A DNA stretch of 64,000 bases from NCBI RefSeq assembly GCF_000006565.2, contig NC_031479.1, positions 248,001 through 312,000 of the forward strand, written 5' to 3'. Origin of the DNA: Toxoplasma gondii ME49 (taxonomy: Eukaryota > Apicomplexa > Conoidasida > Eucoccidiorida > Sarcocystidae). Both the position numbers and the translations under genes were made by a program. Under the pieces are notes generated by a model. That model did not search any database and was not told where the DNA came from. It worked only from the letters and a program-made list of their open reading frames with translations. Positions 12,901 to 25,639 of the stretch are shown here, piece after piece (position 1 is the stretch's first letter; each line of letters begins with the position of its first letter).

Positions 12901-15900
12901 TTTTCTGAAGTTGTCCACTCCATACAGTCGCTGGCTTCCGACGACCCTTTTCAAAGTTCTTCAGCTTCGCACTTCTGCGTGATTCTTGCGGTTTTGGGGT
13001 AGTCACCTTCCTGGTCTATGATGCCTTTCCATTTCTCTTGTGTCTTCTTTGTCGTTCTCTTGCCTCCGCTGGGCGATCTTCGCAGGCGGCATGTGCGACG
13101 TGGCAGAACTTCGCGGCCACCGCCGGACGTACATCAGCGCGTTGCCTGGGAAGGTCATCCAGGCCCTGAAGGAGTGTCAGACGATGAATCCTGTGATTCT
13201 TCTCGATGAGATCGACAAACTGGTAAGACAGAGAGACACTCAGTTGCCCTCTTTCGCGAGGCCTTCTCTGGAGTGTTCCCGTCTTCTCACGACTTTGCTT
13301 TCCCTTCCCTCCCTCTCACTATAGCTCCTGTCTCCGCTTCTCTTTTTCTCTCTTTGTGTGTCATTCTCTCTCCCCCAGTTTTTCTAGTCTCTCTCGGTTT
13401 TTGGTTTTCTTCCCTGTCTTCTTCGCTGTTTGCTTCTCTGTCTTGATCTCTCCTCTCTCGCTCTGCGTTGCCTCGCGTTCTCTGCTGGCTCGTGGGTGTA
13501 AACTCCAGGGACGACTGCGACGTCGCTGCTTCCTTTCGAAGACGAGTGCCTCTGGTGACAATACAAACGATTTCTTCCTCTTGGAATTCATCTTCACTTG
13601 CCAGGCTCCTTCCTGTGGATTTCGCAGGGTCGTGACTTCCGAGGTGATCCATCGTCTGCGCTTCTTGAGATCCTTGATCCTAGTCAAAACAAATCTTTCC
13701 GCGACTACTACCTCGACGTTTCTGTCGACCTTTCCAAGGTTCTCTTCGTCTGCACAGCCAACACTCCGGACGTCATTCCAGGCAAGTCGCCTCCATTTGC
13801 ACTTTTTTCAAGACTCCAGAAAAAACAAGAGTATCTTTTATTCTGCTTCTTCCTATTTCCTGTTTTTATCCTTTCCACGCGGCGCCTCTGCCGCCTCTGC
13901 CGAGGTGTCTTCTCTGTGTCTTCAGTCCTTTTAAACTGGTGAGAATTCGCTTTTCAACTAGAGATCACGAGCCTTTTCGACTGTGCACGTGAACATGTGG
14001 TATTTTCGATGTCGTTGTTGCTTTCAAATTCGTCAAGCACTGCACAATTCCGTCGCCCTCCCCTGCCGGTCTCCGCTGTCTCTCTCAACGCTCAGGGCCA
14101 CTCTTGGACCGCATGGAAGTCATTCGGATCGCGGGGTACATCTTTCAAGAGAAACTATGCATAGCTCGCAACTATCTGCTCCCGCAAACTAGCCAGTCTG
14201 CAGGTAGGCGCAGCGCCTCACTCAAGAGGCAGAAGAACTCTGGAAATGAGATGTGAATCTAGAGAGGAATGGCGCTCAAGCGTCACACCTGGGACGTGTC
14301 TGATTTACAGTATATTAGCCGCAAAGAGCCGATCCACGAAGTCTTCCTCTGTCGGGGGCTCCGGGTTCGCGTTCGGCGCTGCAAGGGAAAAGAGAAGTAA
14401 ACCGTTGACAGCCTCTCCGTCTCCCAGATCGTTTCATAACGCCGTAGGACTGGTTTGTTTGCTGAAAAAAGCAAAGTCGGAGTTAGGAGTGTGGCGGAGT
14501 TCTGTAGCGCGTCGTTTTTGGGAACAGAGAGTCTTAGGTTCACCTCGTGTCATCCGAATCAAATTATGACTGAATTCGAAGGAGAAAGATTTTTCAGGTG
14601 ATACATAGTTCCAGCATGTCCCAGTGGACTGTGAGATCAGTGGCCCGTCGCTCGGGGCAACATGGAGACATTTCGTTCCTGACAGAAGCAAAAGCGTAGA
14701 GAACGCATGCGCGAATGTGCAAGAGAGTAATCGAGAGCTATACACACCCTGACGAAGGAATGCTCAGAGAGCGCCGACCGTGCCAGGACTCAAGTGTGGG
14801 CCAGTAAGCGCAAGTGGACCTTCACCAGAGTCAACACCGGTAATTTGCACAGATTCACCGAACCGTTCTGTAACGAGGAACATAAGGGCAGACGCAACCA
14901 CGGTGAAACATGATGCACGTACTGCTTTTGCAGGGATCGCTGTCAAGGATTTTTCTGCGGAACCCAAAGAAAACACCCGTTAAAATAAGATGGGCAAAGG
15001 ATCTCTGGTTGGAGTCTCAAATCGGTGTCTCATTGCAGTGGGACTTGAGAATGTGTTTGCGGCATTCGGCCGCTCCCCACGGTTCTCCTTGTCTTGTACG
15101 CTCCCTAGGTCCACTAAGGGAAAGCTCTTTCGAGTTCTGTGAACGGAGCTACGAATTCGATCACATTTCGCTGTTTCTGCTTCGCTCACGCTTTTTCTGT
15201 CTGTCTTTTCTCCTTTTCTTTTCAGGATTGACAGATGACCAGATCAGCATCTCCTCAGAGGTGCTGGAGAAGCTTGTGCGGGACTACGCGCGCGAGGCGG
15301 GAGTTCGGAGCTTGCTCAAACTCATCGAAAGAATTTACCGAAAAGCGGCGCTCTCTCTCGTCAGGTAGGTTGAGAAGATCTGCACAGTTGAAGACTACGT
15401 ACCGATCGGACAAGAATCACCGGGGTACTCTGCCTTTCTTCTTGGCATTACGTAACACGCAAGCGTTTCTAATATTTCATCGGCTTTTGGGAAGTCATGG
15501 CTTGTCGGTGGTAAACTGTGTGTCCTTTCTCGAGTCGCCAGAAGCGACCACCCAGCCTGTGAGAGGTGAAAATCGGATGGTAATCGGCTCTTTGCAGCTA
15601 AATGTAGAAGCTATGGATCTCAGGTTTTACATCCGGACTCTTCTCGGGCTTTCTGCTTTCCCTGTATCACACAACGAAGCGCCTTGCGTCAGACGCGTGT
15701 GTCGATGTAGAAAGAGATCTGTTTTTCGACTAAACGCATCTCGTTCGTCGTGTCAAGCCTCTGTGTGTCGCGCTGACCAGGCTGGGTCGTGCTCACAGTG
15801 TTTACAGGATTTCCTCTCACTGGGTGTAGCGGAACCTTCTTGGACAGTGGCAAGTGCATCGTGCGATCGACAAAAATAACCTGTGTCATTGTGAATCAGC

Positions 15901-18900
15901 GGCTAATTGTCAGTCAAATGTGTCAGTGTGCCTTTGGTGGAGGCGTGGCGTCTTGCTGTCGGCTCTCCACACTTTGCCGCCGTCTTCGAACTCGGGCTGC
16001 ATTTGTTTGAAGAAGGCAAAACGCTTTGCTTGGTGGTGTCTACTACAACCAACAGCGGCTCTGTACTGACATTTCAAATGGTTTCATCTCGGCAACTCTC
16101 CAGGTCGCTTGCTGACGAACCACGCACGCATGCCCTGGGGATTTCCCGATGTCCAGTTCGTCTTATCTTGCGTGGCTGTCGAGGTGATCGAATTCCTTCC
16201 TTTCCGTGGGTGTTGCGACTGTTGCACGCTGAGCAGTTGCCGACATATCCCGCGGACGTCTGTCTCTGTGGACTGGGTGCTTCTCCACTTGCCTTTTTCG
16301 ATCAGAAAGGAGCAAGAGAAAGTCGAAGTGCACATGGACAACCTAAGCAAGTTCGTTGGGCAGCCGACGTTCCAGTCCGACCGCCTCTACGGCGAGACGC
16401 CTCCAGGTCCGGGCAGAATGAAATGAGATGGAGGCAAGGCGAGGGCGGGGAAGAATGGAAACGTTTTCTCTCGCTGTTACTACTGGGGGAAAAGGACAGA
16501 AATCCACGCGTTCCAACTCCTAAGAGAAAAACTGTGGAGGCAGTGTAGTCTTTCAACATCTGGAGTGTCATCTTTGCAGCTCCTCTGCTAGGACGTACTT
16601 CGACTATTTTAGCCCGTGGATTAGTGACGATTCGACTAGCCTTACACATTGACTTGTCAACACAGAAGTCGGACTCTTTCAACAACTCTTCTGCTTCCTT
16701 GGACATCAAAAAGTGTCTGTTCTAGTGGTACCTCGGTTCAGTGAAATCTCTCCAACTCGATCCGCGTGTTCACGAAGGGAGAGCAAAAGAATATCGTCAG
16801 GAGCTCTGTGCAGTTGGTAGAAAGCAAGAAGAGAGCGAGGATGGAGAGGGAAGTTCCTTTTTCCCTTCTCAAACGTCATGCTGCGCGGGATGAAACTCGC
16901 AGAAGACTCCGCGGCGCTGTTCTGGGTGTTCACAGCTCGTTCCTTCCCCGCATGGCCTGGTTTCTTGTTTTCTGGGGAGTTTGTGCTCGATTCTCTGCGT
17001 CAGCCAGATCCAGGGTCTGTTCTGCTGTTCGCGGGAAGCGTGTTGCATGCAGTAGGGAGCGTAGTATCCAGTCCACGCTTGTACAGGGTCACGGCTTCTG
17101 CTGTCTACTCGTTCTCCGGTCTGTCGCTTCATGTTATATCCGAAGCGTAGCGTCCTCCGAGTAGTCAAGAACTCAAATAGAGGATCGAAGAAGAGAGAGT
17201 TCCATCGATCCGTCCCCATCCCCAAACCAGCTGTCGGGCCTAGCGGGTTTTGTTCCTCGCACATTCACAGCTGCGGGTCGCTCCTTCAGACAAAGTTGCC
17301 TGTCATTTTGCTTTCTCGGGAACTTTGAGTCGAGTTTCCACGATTCGTCAAGCCAGACCAAGCCTTCAGGAGAGAACCGGGTACTGTGTTTTCCTTTCCG
17401 TGGCGAAACCTCTTTCAGGCGTCGTCATGGGGCTCGCGTGGACGCAGATGGGAGGCGCCACGCTGTACGTGGAAGCCATTGGCAGGCGACCCCGAGATAC
17501 TTCGAAGCGAGTGGAGATGGAGAGAAAGAACTGGCGACTAGCAGACGACGACGAGGCGTGTAGACGCGAGAAAAGAGGGAGAACAGAGCAAAGGTGCGCG
17601 AAAGCCGCGACGGGTGATTTCCTCATCCGTTTGTCGACCTGCCTTGGCTTTTCAGAGTTCCAGTTTCTCTCGTCTTGCAGCACACACGCAGAAAAGATAC
17701 GAAATTAAGATACATATGGATATCTATGTATATATAAAATGTGCGGTGATTAGAGAATCTGTTTTTCATTTTGTTTTTTTCGTTTCCGTAGGTCCCGCAG
17801 CCCTGCAGGTGCAGAGGGTCGCCTCAAGGTGACGGGGCAACTGGGGAACGTGATGAGTGAATCGAGTGAGATCGCTTTGACTTTTTGCCGGGTGTTTGTC
17901 CGGCGCATCGAGCCGCGAAACTCATTCTTGGAGACTGCGCAGATCCATCTGCACGTCCCAGAAGGTATGGTCTTCAGATAACTTTGAGGCGATTTTCCTT
18001 TGTTCACCGAATTCCGCCTGGCAGGCGACGGATGGCTTTGCTCTGAGGCGCAGCCACATGCCAAGCAACGCTTTCAAATGAGGGTTTCTGGTCTTCCCGC
18101 TTCTTTTTTCTGTGGTTCTTCTTCCTTCGTTTCCTCGTTCCGTGGAGTGTTTGGGTTCGATCGTCTCTCCGGCACTTTTTTTTCCTTTTTTGTGGGCGCT
18201 TCCAAGTGCTTTGTTGATCTCCAGCGTCGGGTATTTTCTCGTCTTTCGAATTCGTCGCTGCTTGCGTCATTTTTTCGCAGGGGCAACTCCGAAGGACGGC
18301 CCAAGTGCAGGCGTAACGATGGCGACGGCGCTCGTGTCTCTGGCGCTGAACAAGCCGGTGCTCCCCGATGTGGCGATGACCGGCGAGTTAACCTTGACGG
18401 GAAAAGTTCTGAAGATTGGAGGAGTCAAGGAAAAGGTCATCGCCGCGAGACGCGAAAATGTGAACACTCTTATCTTTCCCCAAGCGAATGAACGCGAGTT
18501 TTCCGAGCTCCCCGACGACGTCAAGGTGAGGAGAAGAAAGCAAAGAGTTAAACGCGCCTTCCAGACAAGCACTTTCAGCGTTGCCCCAAAAAGACGCAGT
18601 TCAGATTGCCGTGACGAGCTTCGCCAGATTTGTGCACGGCGTTAAGTTAGTTCCATTTCTACACCAACTTCATCAGCTTAACTATGCTCCACTAACACAG
18701 GAGAACTTGTATACGGCTGCGTTTCGGGATCTTCCTACGAAACAGTCCAAGTCAAGTCGGGCTCTGTGCTCCTCGAAGTTGTATGTTTTCTATCTTCTTC
18801 TACCGACATCTTTCGGCATGAGTGAATATCGATTTGTGCATGTTGGTTTGTCTGCGTGTGTCGATCTGCCGAGCGGCCTCCGATGTTCAGCCAATCCACC

Positions 18901-19259
18901 GAGTCATGAGTGGTATCTTCATCGGGTGTCTCTCCAGAGTGCACACAGGCGCGGGATTCTGTAGGTACATGGAAATGTAAGAAAGCTGCCGAAATATCTG
19001 GTTTGGTAACGAAAAATGCTCTCCTTTTTGTGGGTCTCGCTGCGGTGCCGGTGAGGTGGATGTCGGTGGGTGCGAACCTTGGCCGCTTCTGGAGGCAGAG
19101 TTTCGTCTCTCGCTTTTTCTTCTTCGGCGTTCCAGTTTTGCCTGAACTCTTGCGTCTCTCTCCTCCCCTCTTTAGGAAGGACTAAGCGTCCACTTCGCCT
19201 CCACCTACGACGATGTTTACCGAGTGGCCTTCGGCGCTGAGCCGCCCAGCCGAACGTAG
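6701..19259 (+). CDS. LON: Lon protease, mitochondrial-type ATP-dependent AAA+ serine protease (16 exons)
   Basis: Lon unfolds and degrades damaged or short-lived proteins, normally in the mitochondrial matrix. Exons: 6701-7919, 8143-8552, 9421-9562, 9716-9830, 10672-11365, 11829-12326, 12787-12889, 13086-13222, 13628-13781, 14096-14203, 15226-15364, 16306-16406, 17419-17593, 17792-17964, 18281-18525, 19176-19259. They total 4497 nt (1498 aa plus TAG) in one frame. The LON substrate-binding domain begins near residue 520 (exon 2) and resumes in exons 4-5 ([14 protein letters not shown], then PYRRIRLLG). A helical region follows in exon 6. Walker A GPPGVGKT is at 1034-1041 and Walker B VILLDEID at 1097-1104. 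The catalytic dyad is Ser1398 (KDGPSAG) and Lys1441 (GGVKEK), 43 residues apart as in E. coli Lon (679/722). The ATG at 6701 (AAGATGG) is the only Met codon in exon 1. The basic, Ser/Arg-rich N-terminus fits a mitochondrial transit peptide (inferred). Human LONP1 is 959 aa; the excess is low-complexity sequence in exons 1, 2 and 5. Confidence 0.95.
7125..7330 (+). repeat. 15-nt CT-rich tandem repeat inside Lon exon 1
   Basis: About twelve copies of a 15-nt pyrimidine unit (CTCTCTCTCTCCTTC) lie in exon 1 of the Lon gene. Because 15 is a multiple of 3, the tract stays open and encodes repeated SLSPS pentapeptides at about residues 146-210, between the putative transit peptide and the LON domain. 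Copy-number change would not shift the frame. The opposite strand is also open (arginine/glutamate-rich) for the same reason and is not a gene. Confidence 0.9.
9941..9977. repeat. (TA)n microsatellite in Lon intron 4
   Basis: Alternating TA/CA dinucleotides (about 37 bp) lie inside the intron between Lon exons 4 and 5. Nothing functional is implied. It is a candidate length polymorphism. Confidence 0.85.
12587..12608. repeat. (AT)n microsatellite in Lon intron 6
   Basis: About 22 bp of pure AT repeat lie in the intron just upstream of the Walker A exon of Lon. Confidence 0.85.
13782..14095 (+). other. GC-AG intron of the Lon gene
   Basis: The intron between Lon exons 9 and 10 begins GCAAGT instead of GTAAGT and ends CTCAG. 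The protein must read [13 protein letters not shown] across it, which matches conserved Lon sequence. The only junction giving that is G|GCAAGT at 13781/13782 joined to GG at 14096. The remaining donor bases match consensus, as expected for the minority GC-AG class. All other introns in this gene are GT-AG. Confidence 0.8.
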
Positions 19260-21594
19260 AAAAAAGGCGACTTTCGCGGAAGGCTGTGAGACGCACAAAA
19301 GCCAAAAGAATTTAGAGAGAAAACGAGCGTGTCGAAGGCGAGAAGGAGAACGAGAAGGTGGTGGAGATGCTGGGCAAGATCTTGTGATCGGGAAGACGAT
19401 AGAGAAGGCGCAGATGAAGAGGATATAAGAGGAGACGTGCAAGATGAAGGATTGCAGACAGAGCAAGGAACAGCGACGAGGGAGAACAGCTCAGAATGAG
19501 TAGAGAACGAGGACAGAGTGGGGAGAAACAAGGAGGAAATAAGACGCAGAGAAGGAAAGAGGGGAAAGAGAATCTGCGGGGCGAAGCAGGAGCTGCGAAG
19601 GGCAAACCCAGAAAACAGGAAGAAGGGGAGGCACTCCCATGTCACTTTTTCCTCGTTGGCAATGTTGTACACGTGTTACAGGGACTTTTGTGATCACTCG
19701 TATCTACTGCAGAAGCGCTTGTAGGGAGAAGCGTCTGAGTAAAAAGTAGACCGGAAATAAAAATGAAATGTGTGGTGAACTGCAAGCATAATGGGGAGCG
19801 GGGGCGGGTGGAGTGGGAAGTGGCAGGAGAAAGTGGAAAGGCAACTGGGAGAGAGAGGACAAGATTGAGGGGCAGTCCGCTTTTTTCAATACGGCTTTAG
19901 TAGTCTGTGGTTCTCTGTTCGAAAAAGTATGTCCGTCAAACAAGAACCAGTCCGCATGTAGAGAGACTCGACTTTGTCCTCAGTTTGCGTTCGCCTCCTC
20001 TTATATACATACGTGTTTGTATAAACTTTTGTTTCTGCGTGAACAGCATTAGCAATAAAGGTATACAACTTTATGTTCCGATATCAAATTCTACCAAGAT
20101 GCGGATGCAGGAACGCGTGGACCCGTCTCGGGCGCGGGCACACAGGTGCGCATATATGTTTTTCGTCTACCGTTTAAATTCGTGGAAAACTCTTAAGAAG
20201 TTCTTCCATTTGCATTCTCAGGATCCCCTTTTGTCCGCGACGTTTTAGGTGCAGCAGAGGGCCAAACGGGGCAGGTGTTGCATCTATCGCGTGTGCAGTT
20301 CTGAAAATGAAGGGTTCAAAACTACCCAGCACCTCACCACAAAACACCGCAAAAGCTGGCGACAGCGTCTTGTCCGGTTTTCTGTTTGTCTCTAACACTC
20401 TCTTCCCCACGAGAAAACCTTGTCGCGGGTTTTACCTCCACGACGCCTTCGGTCCTCCTCGCCGGACGCTCCTGGTCCTCATAGTCTCCAGTGGGTCGTG
20501 CCTTTCGCGCGACCTGATCTTCCCTACCACGATTCGCTTCTTAGTTATAAGAACGGCATCTGCATTCACTGTGGTCTCCGAAGGGTTGTGCACCCTCCTC
20601 CGCTTTTACCTTTTAGCAACCTTGACTTCTGCCTGCCGGTTCGCCATCTTTCCTCTCGAATCACAAAACGGACAGAACTGGTACGGCGGGTTCGTTTGGC
20701 AAAAGCTTACCCAGTTTCAGAGAAACACGAGTTGACGACCGTTGTTATGCTTTCTCGAGCTTAGCTAAACCATCGAGGAACTTGCCATACTTCACGATGC
20801 TTCGCGTGGCGTTTGTTTGCCCTGTTTCTGTATGCGTATCAGCGTCAACCCACCAGTCTACACGCCCACTTCTGTGTTCAGAGAGAAGATAGACGAGGTG
20901 ACTCGATATTCAAAAAACGTGGCATCTAGAGGCGCATCAGTCGCTACCTGTATGTGGACACAAGCAGAGAATCTGCAAGAAAGAGACAACTTGAGGGGCG
21001 ACTACTGTCTCTGTTCCTCTCGCCCATCTCTCTATCCCTTAAAGTCTCTTCGTTGTCTCTTGTTTCTCGTGCTTCTCCGCTCTCTTGCCCGTTTGCCGCC
21101 CGGATCTACAGTCAGGCACAGAGCCCCGCGTTTCTCAGATTTCAGAGTCGCACGAAATTACACATCGATTTTGTCTGTTACGCGCGGGAGAAGGAAAACA
21201 ACAGTTGCGTCTGAGCTTGCCAGAAGACAGCAGCAACAGGGGAAGTCGATTCCCCAAAAACGAATGCAGTCTCAGGTTTCTTTCCTCGTGCCATGACATA
21301 ATGTGCTCCTGACTCGAGCTACTCAGAGGATTAGACAGAACGGCTTTTCACTTCACTACATTTCAACTGTCGTCTCGCGCCGTTCTCACGCCACGCCTGA
21401 GCCGGGCGAAAGAGACCCGGGGGTTTCTCTTGTTTGCTAAATTCTACATTATCAATAAGGATTGAAACGGTGCCCTGATTCCTTTTTTCCATTTAGCTCG
21501 CAATTCGTGTTAGGTTTGAGAATCGTTCTGTCTCTTACGAGAAACAGAACAGTTGTAGCACGCCCCTCCGTAGGACTCTGTTTCTGTGCGCCTG
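19260..21594. other. Convergent intergenic space between Lon and CSN5
   Basis: This should hold the 3' UTRs of the two convergent genes. The first 400 bp after the Lon stop are strikingly purine-rich (GA). A 142-codon ATG-started frame at 20307-20735 has no recognisable feature. No RNA gene or repeat was seen. Confidence 0.6.
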
Positions 21595-24500
21595 TCAGAG
21601 CCGTACGGAGCCTGGCCAACTTGGACAGGCCGAGGAGCGCCCTCCTCGCTCCTCTCGCAGTCGCCTCTTTATGGCCAACCACGAAGTGCTCTCAGCTTCA
21701 CGGCCGAAGATGATGTCCTGAGAAAACAAGAGAAAAGTTGGAAGAGATATGAGCGCCAGTGAACTGGCGCGCCGTGTTTTCAGAAACCTCTCTCTCGAAA
21801 GACAGCTTTTCTGCCCTCAAGTCGCACAGTGCCTTCTTCTTGACCTTATCTCTTCTGCTCTCACGCTTAAGCTCTTCTCCAGGATATCAGCATTTTCTAC
21901 AACTTGGTCTCTGAGCGAGCAGCTTGAGGACACAAGTGCGCTTGAGACAGCCGTGCGCGAGACGGCCTCGAAGCAAGAGTGACAACCCCAGAAGAATCAC
22001 ACCTAGACTTTTCCTCCTCACTGCAAGAGCTGCAGACATAACTGATGACCCCAGAAAAAGAACATCACTGTTTCCTTCTCACCCCGACGGCTGCAGAGAG
22101 GACAGACTGTCGTTGGTCACAGGCGAGTTGATGGGCCTCTCGTAGCAGTTCGTCGAGTCTGTCTTCTCTCTCTTCTTCAGCGCTCGCCAGGTCTCCGTTC
22201 TGGAGGATTCGCGCGTATTTCTTCTCAAGGTGCGACTGTAGCAGCACGACGGACTGTTGCTGCAGGCGTTCTGTCTGCTCCTCTTCTTCCAGTAAACACA
22301 CAAGGCGCTCTTGCGCTCCTGGTCGCGCCAGCAAACTCGCCTCCCCTGTCGCCTTTCCACCGGAGACAGAGCCCTCTTCCGGAGCCTGCAAACGGCTGGA
22401 GCTCGAGGTCGAGGAGACAGGAGAAGGCCCAGGGTGTGGGGTGTGGAGTGAGAGGGATGAGCAAGGCCTGGAGAGGCAGGGAGACAGCAGCAGACAAGAA
22501 AAACAAACTGTTGAGAAGGTACGAGAAAACGACAGAAAAATACTATATTTTAGGACGTCTCTGCTCTGAAGTTCTTCCCCAAACGCAGCAGAAACGAGGC
22601 AAAAGAAGGGAGAGGAACGCCCTTTGAACATGGTGTCCCCATTGAGCAGCAGCGCGTTAAGGGAGACAATGACACGAAATATTAAAAGCGTTGGAGAGAA
22701 CATAAGACAGCAAAGAGGTGCGTTAAACAAAGAAAAGCAAACCTTGATATGTCAAAGAGCTTGTCTGGGGGAGGGAAACGCGTCTGGCTTCAGCGAGTAT
22801 GTATCTACGTGTCTGTGTGAGTGCATCTGAGTACAGAGTTCCCATGGAAGTGTGTATTCACAGATTTTGATTGTATGTACGGTCGTGTATGCATTTGAGT
22901 ACGTCTTTACGATGCAAGCGACAGAGGATACGAACTGAATAAACAAGAGGCGGACTAAAGAAGACTGCAAGGGACAATTTACTTCGGCAGAGCGGGGAAG
23001 AAAGAAGTTTCTGCTTGGCGGGCCTTGCTCGCGACGTTGAGAATCTGCGATGTGCGGTACGCTCGCCGGGTCTGTCAAAACGGCGCATGCATACATCGCT
23101 CTCACAGATGATGCAGTTGTCACTGACGACACTGAAGTGTTTCCACCTCAGTTGCGTTCTAAGCGTCGTGTATACCAGAGAGTGAAGAGTACTCCTCAGA
23201 CGGGAGAAGACGCGGGCTCTATGCCTGCAGGATTCCTACGAATTTTGAATGAACGCAGAGGCTACGTGGAACAACCGTAAGTCCTATCCCTTCCAGTACA
23301 GAGCGACTAACCACAACACCGTCCGAGTAGTTGTTTCTTCTCTTTAATGCGAGTGAAAACCGTAGGGAGTTCTGAAGACCTTTTGCACGCCACCTCTTTA
23401 GAGAACAGAGGGAACACAGAGGAGAGCGGGCAGCAGAAAGGGAACCGACAGGAAAAAAGCAACGCAAAACAAGAAATAGAGAGTGGAGAAGAAGGGCTGG
23501 CGAATCGAAAAAAGACGGAAGCATGATGTTCTACCGCAAGCCACTGAAACAACTACAAGCGTTGCGATTCCCCCGACAGCTACCTACGTGTTGGTACGAC
23601 CATCAGAATCGATGCATTATCGATTAAGGTGTTCATTCTTTTAACGGCGGAAAAGGCCGGCGACAGAAAGCAGATAACGACCGCGAGAGCGAAAAGAAAA
23701 AAGTCACGTGACGACTCACCGCAGCAGTTTGATCTTGAGGTCCCCGGAGGAGAGGCGCAAACCAGGCCGCCTCAGAGAGCCTTTCAATGAGCAGCGCGTC
23801 CAGAGACGAGCATAGAAGTTCGACATTAAGTTTGTAGTATCTGAGAAACATAGGCAGAGGGAAAGGTAACACGCAACAGACACGATTCTAAGAAACAGAG
23901 AAAGTGAATAAGCCAGACGAAAAAAAGGTTAAAGACTCGCCAGCCGGCCACAGGGCGAGTGACACTTGTGCCTTCCGCTCGTTTTCCCAGCTCTCCGGAA
24001 AGCCTCCTCACGAGATGAGGCAGCAAGCAAGAGGCGAAAAGAAAGAAGTGAACAACAGAGCAGAATCAAGACAACGCACAAGCTGGAAGTCAGAACGAGG
24101 AGAGGGGGCATGGCCGCGGCAAGGCGGAGAAAACGTGTAAGAGGACGCACAAAGAAACTTAGGAAAAGGAAAAGAGAAGACTGAAACGACCTACTCTCGC
24201 CAGTGAACACCAAAGTCCGAGGCCTTTTCCGCCGGCACTCCGGCCTGGTCGTGTCTGCTCTTCTGCACAGAGTCGAGTCGCGCGTTCTGCGAGTGATCGG
24301 GGTAGCAGCGGAAGGCTCCGATCTGTGGGCACAACAGGAGAGACAAAAGTGAGAGAGAACAGCAATAAATGAGGGGAAAAAGCAGAGAGTGACGCCAGAA
24401 CAGAAAGTGATGTGTACGAAACTACGGCTCTAACACCATGCGTTTGCAGGCGAAAGAGGCTGCCAAGGAAATCTCCCGTCGTCCTTTCCTTACATCGACT

Positions 24501-25639
24501 TCGCCGGTAGCCAGCGTCCTAGTGGGATCCACCTGAGAGTGCAGACGTTGACTCAAAAAGGGACCGGCCGAATCATCACAAGGAAACAGAAATCGAAGGG
24601 GAACGAAGGCAACGAAGAAAGAAAGAAAGGGAACGAGAAGGAAAACGAAGAAAGGAGATGAGAAAAAGTGAAAAAAACGGAACAGGAAGAGAAAACGATG
24701 TGTTTAAAAGGAGGCAGCCGCGCAGTTCACATCAGCCCGAGAGGGGAAGAGGCAAAACCACCTGCGGGCAAGGTGACATAACGTCTCCATTTCATCAATT
24801 CATCTCTCCGTTTCCGCTTTTCTCCAGTCCTCTGTCTCCTCAGAATGTCTCTGCCTCCTCTTCCCTCTCGTCCTTTCCGTCCAACCTGCTTTCCCGTTCC
24901 CTTTAAACGCTCGTCGGGAGTGGTAATCCCCCTTCTTTTCTTTTGACCCGACGTGTGTATTTCTCTAGTCTTTAGCCTCGAAATCTTTCTCTCCCTCTTC
25001 CTCGTTTCTCTTTTAGTCCCCTCTCTGACTCCGTTTCTTTCTGCTTTGTCTCACCACAACAGCGACGAAAGGGTCCTGGCCGCGTTGATGGAGTTTCTGG
25101 GTCTCTACATCAATTCCGCTGAGCCAGCAGCGATAACCAGGGTGGCTGTGGTACCATCCGACGACGCAGAGTCCGACTCCTTCGTCTGGCTCGTCTGGCC
25201 TCACTGGGGGCGAAAGCGCTTCTTCGGCGCGCTGGACGAAGTCGACCATGTATTCGTTGGCTTCGGCTCCTGCGTTGACGCGAGTCTCTGTGCCCTCAAC
25301 TGGCAAGCGGAAAACGGAGTGGACTACAAACGCCTGGTCGCCAAGCTGCTCTAAAGGCGAAGAGGCAGACTTCACAGACGAAGAGATCGGGGAAACAGAG
25401 CCGAGCATGAGGCCCATGACTTCGAGGGGAATCCCTTGGCGCGCGTGCAGAAACATCTGAAGGAGGGCGAGAGGAGACAGGCGCACAGTCGAGAAGCCCG
25501 TGGGCAGAAGACGCGGGAGACGCGAGTGGAGCTCCTGCTGCTCTCGGTCCGACGGCGAGTGCGCCAAGCAAAAGTCTTCAAGTGACAGAGTCGGCGGGAG
25601 AGACGCCCAACAACCCGAGGCCGAAAAGCTGAGTGCCAT
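21595..25639 (-). CDS. CSN5: COP9 signalosome subunit 5, JAMM metalloprotease (6 exons)
   Basis: CSN5 is the catalytic subunit of the COP9 signalosome and removes NEDD8 from cullins, which regulates cullin-RING ubiquitin ligases. Exons in transcription order: 25639-25055, 24532-24494, 24322-24195, 23840-23720, 22385-22083, 21717-21595. They total 1299 nt (432 aa plus TGA). Exon 1 carries EVMGLMLG (Glu73), LPVEGTETRVNA and the JAMM motif HSHPGYRCWLSGID (His164, His166, Ser174, Asp177). The stretch LSGIDVETQKLHQ favours CSN5 over the proteasome paralog Rpn11, which has LSSVDVNTQ in that place. Exon 2 is only 13 codons and reads VDPTRTLATGEVD. Exon 3 gives IGAFRCYP and DFGVHWRE, and exon 4 YYKLNVELL. 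Exons 5-6 form the helical C-terminal region (LCDQRQS-type, then DIIFGREA) that aligns with the end of human CSN5 (334 aa). The exon 5 acceptor (TTTGCAG) was chosen by phase, so an extra exon or another acceptor between 22390 and 23715 is possible. The gene converges with Lon. Confidence 0.9.

Noticed and set aside
25013..25639. Alternative identification of the JAMM protein as proteasome Rpn11
   Set aside because: The residues after the JAMM motif (LSGIDVETQKLHQ) and the later GAFRCYP and DFGVH segments match CSN5, not Rpn11.
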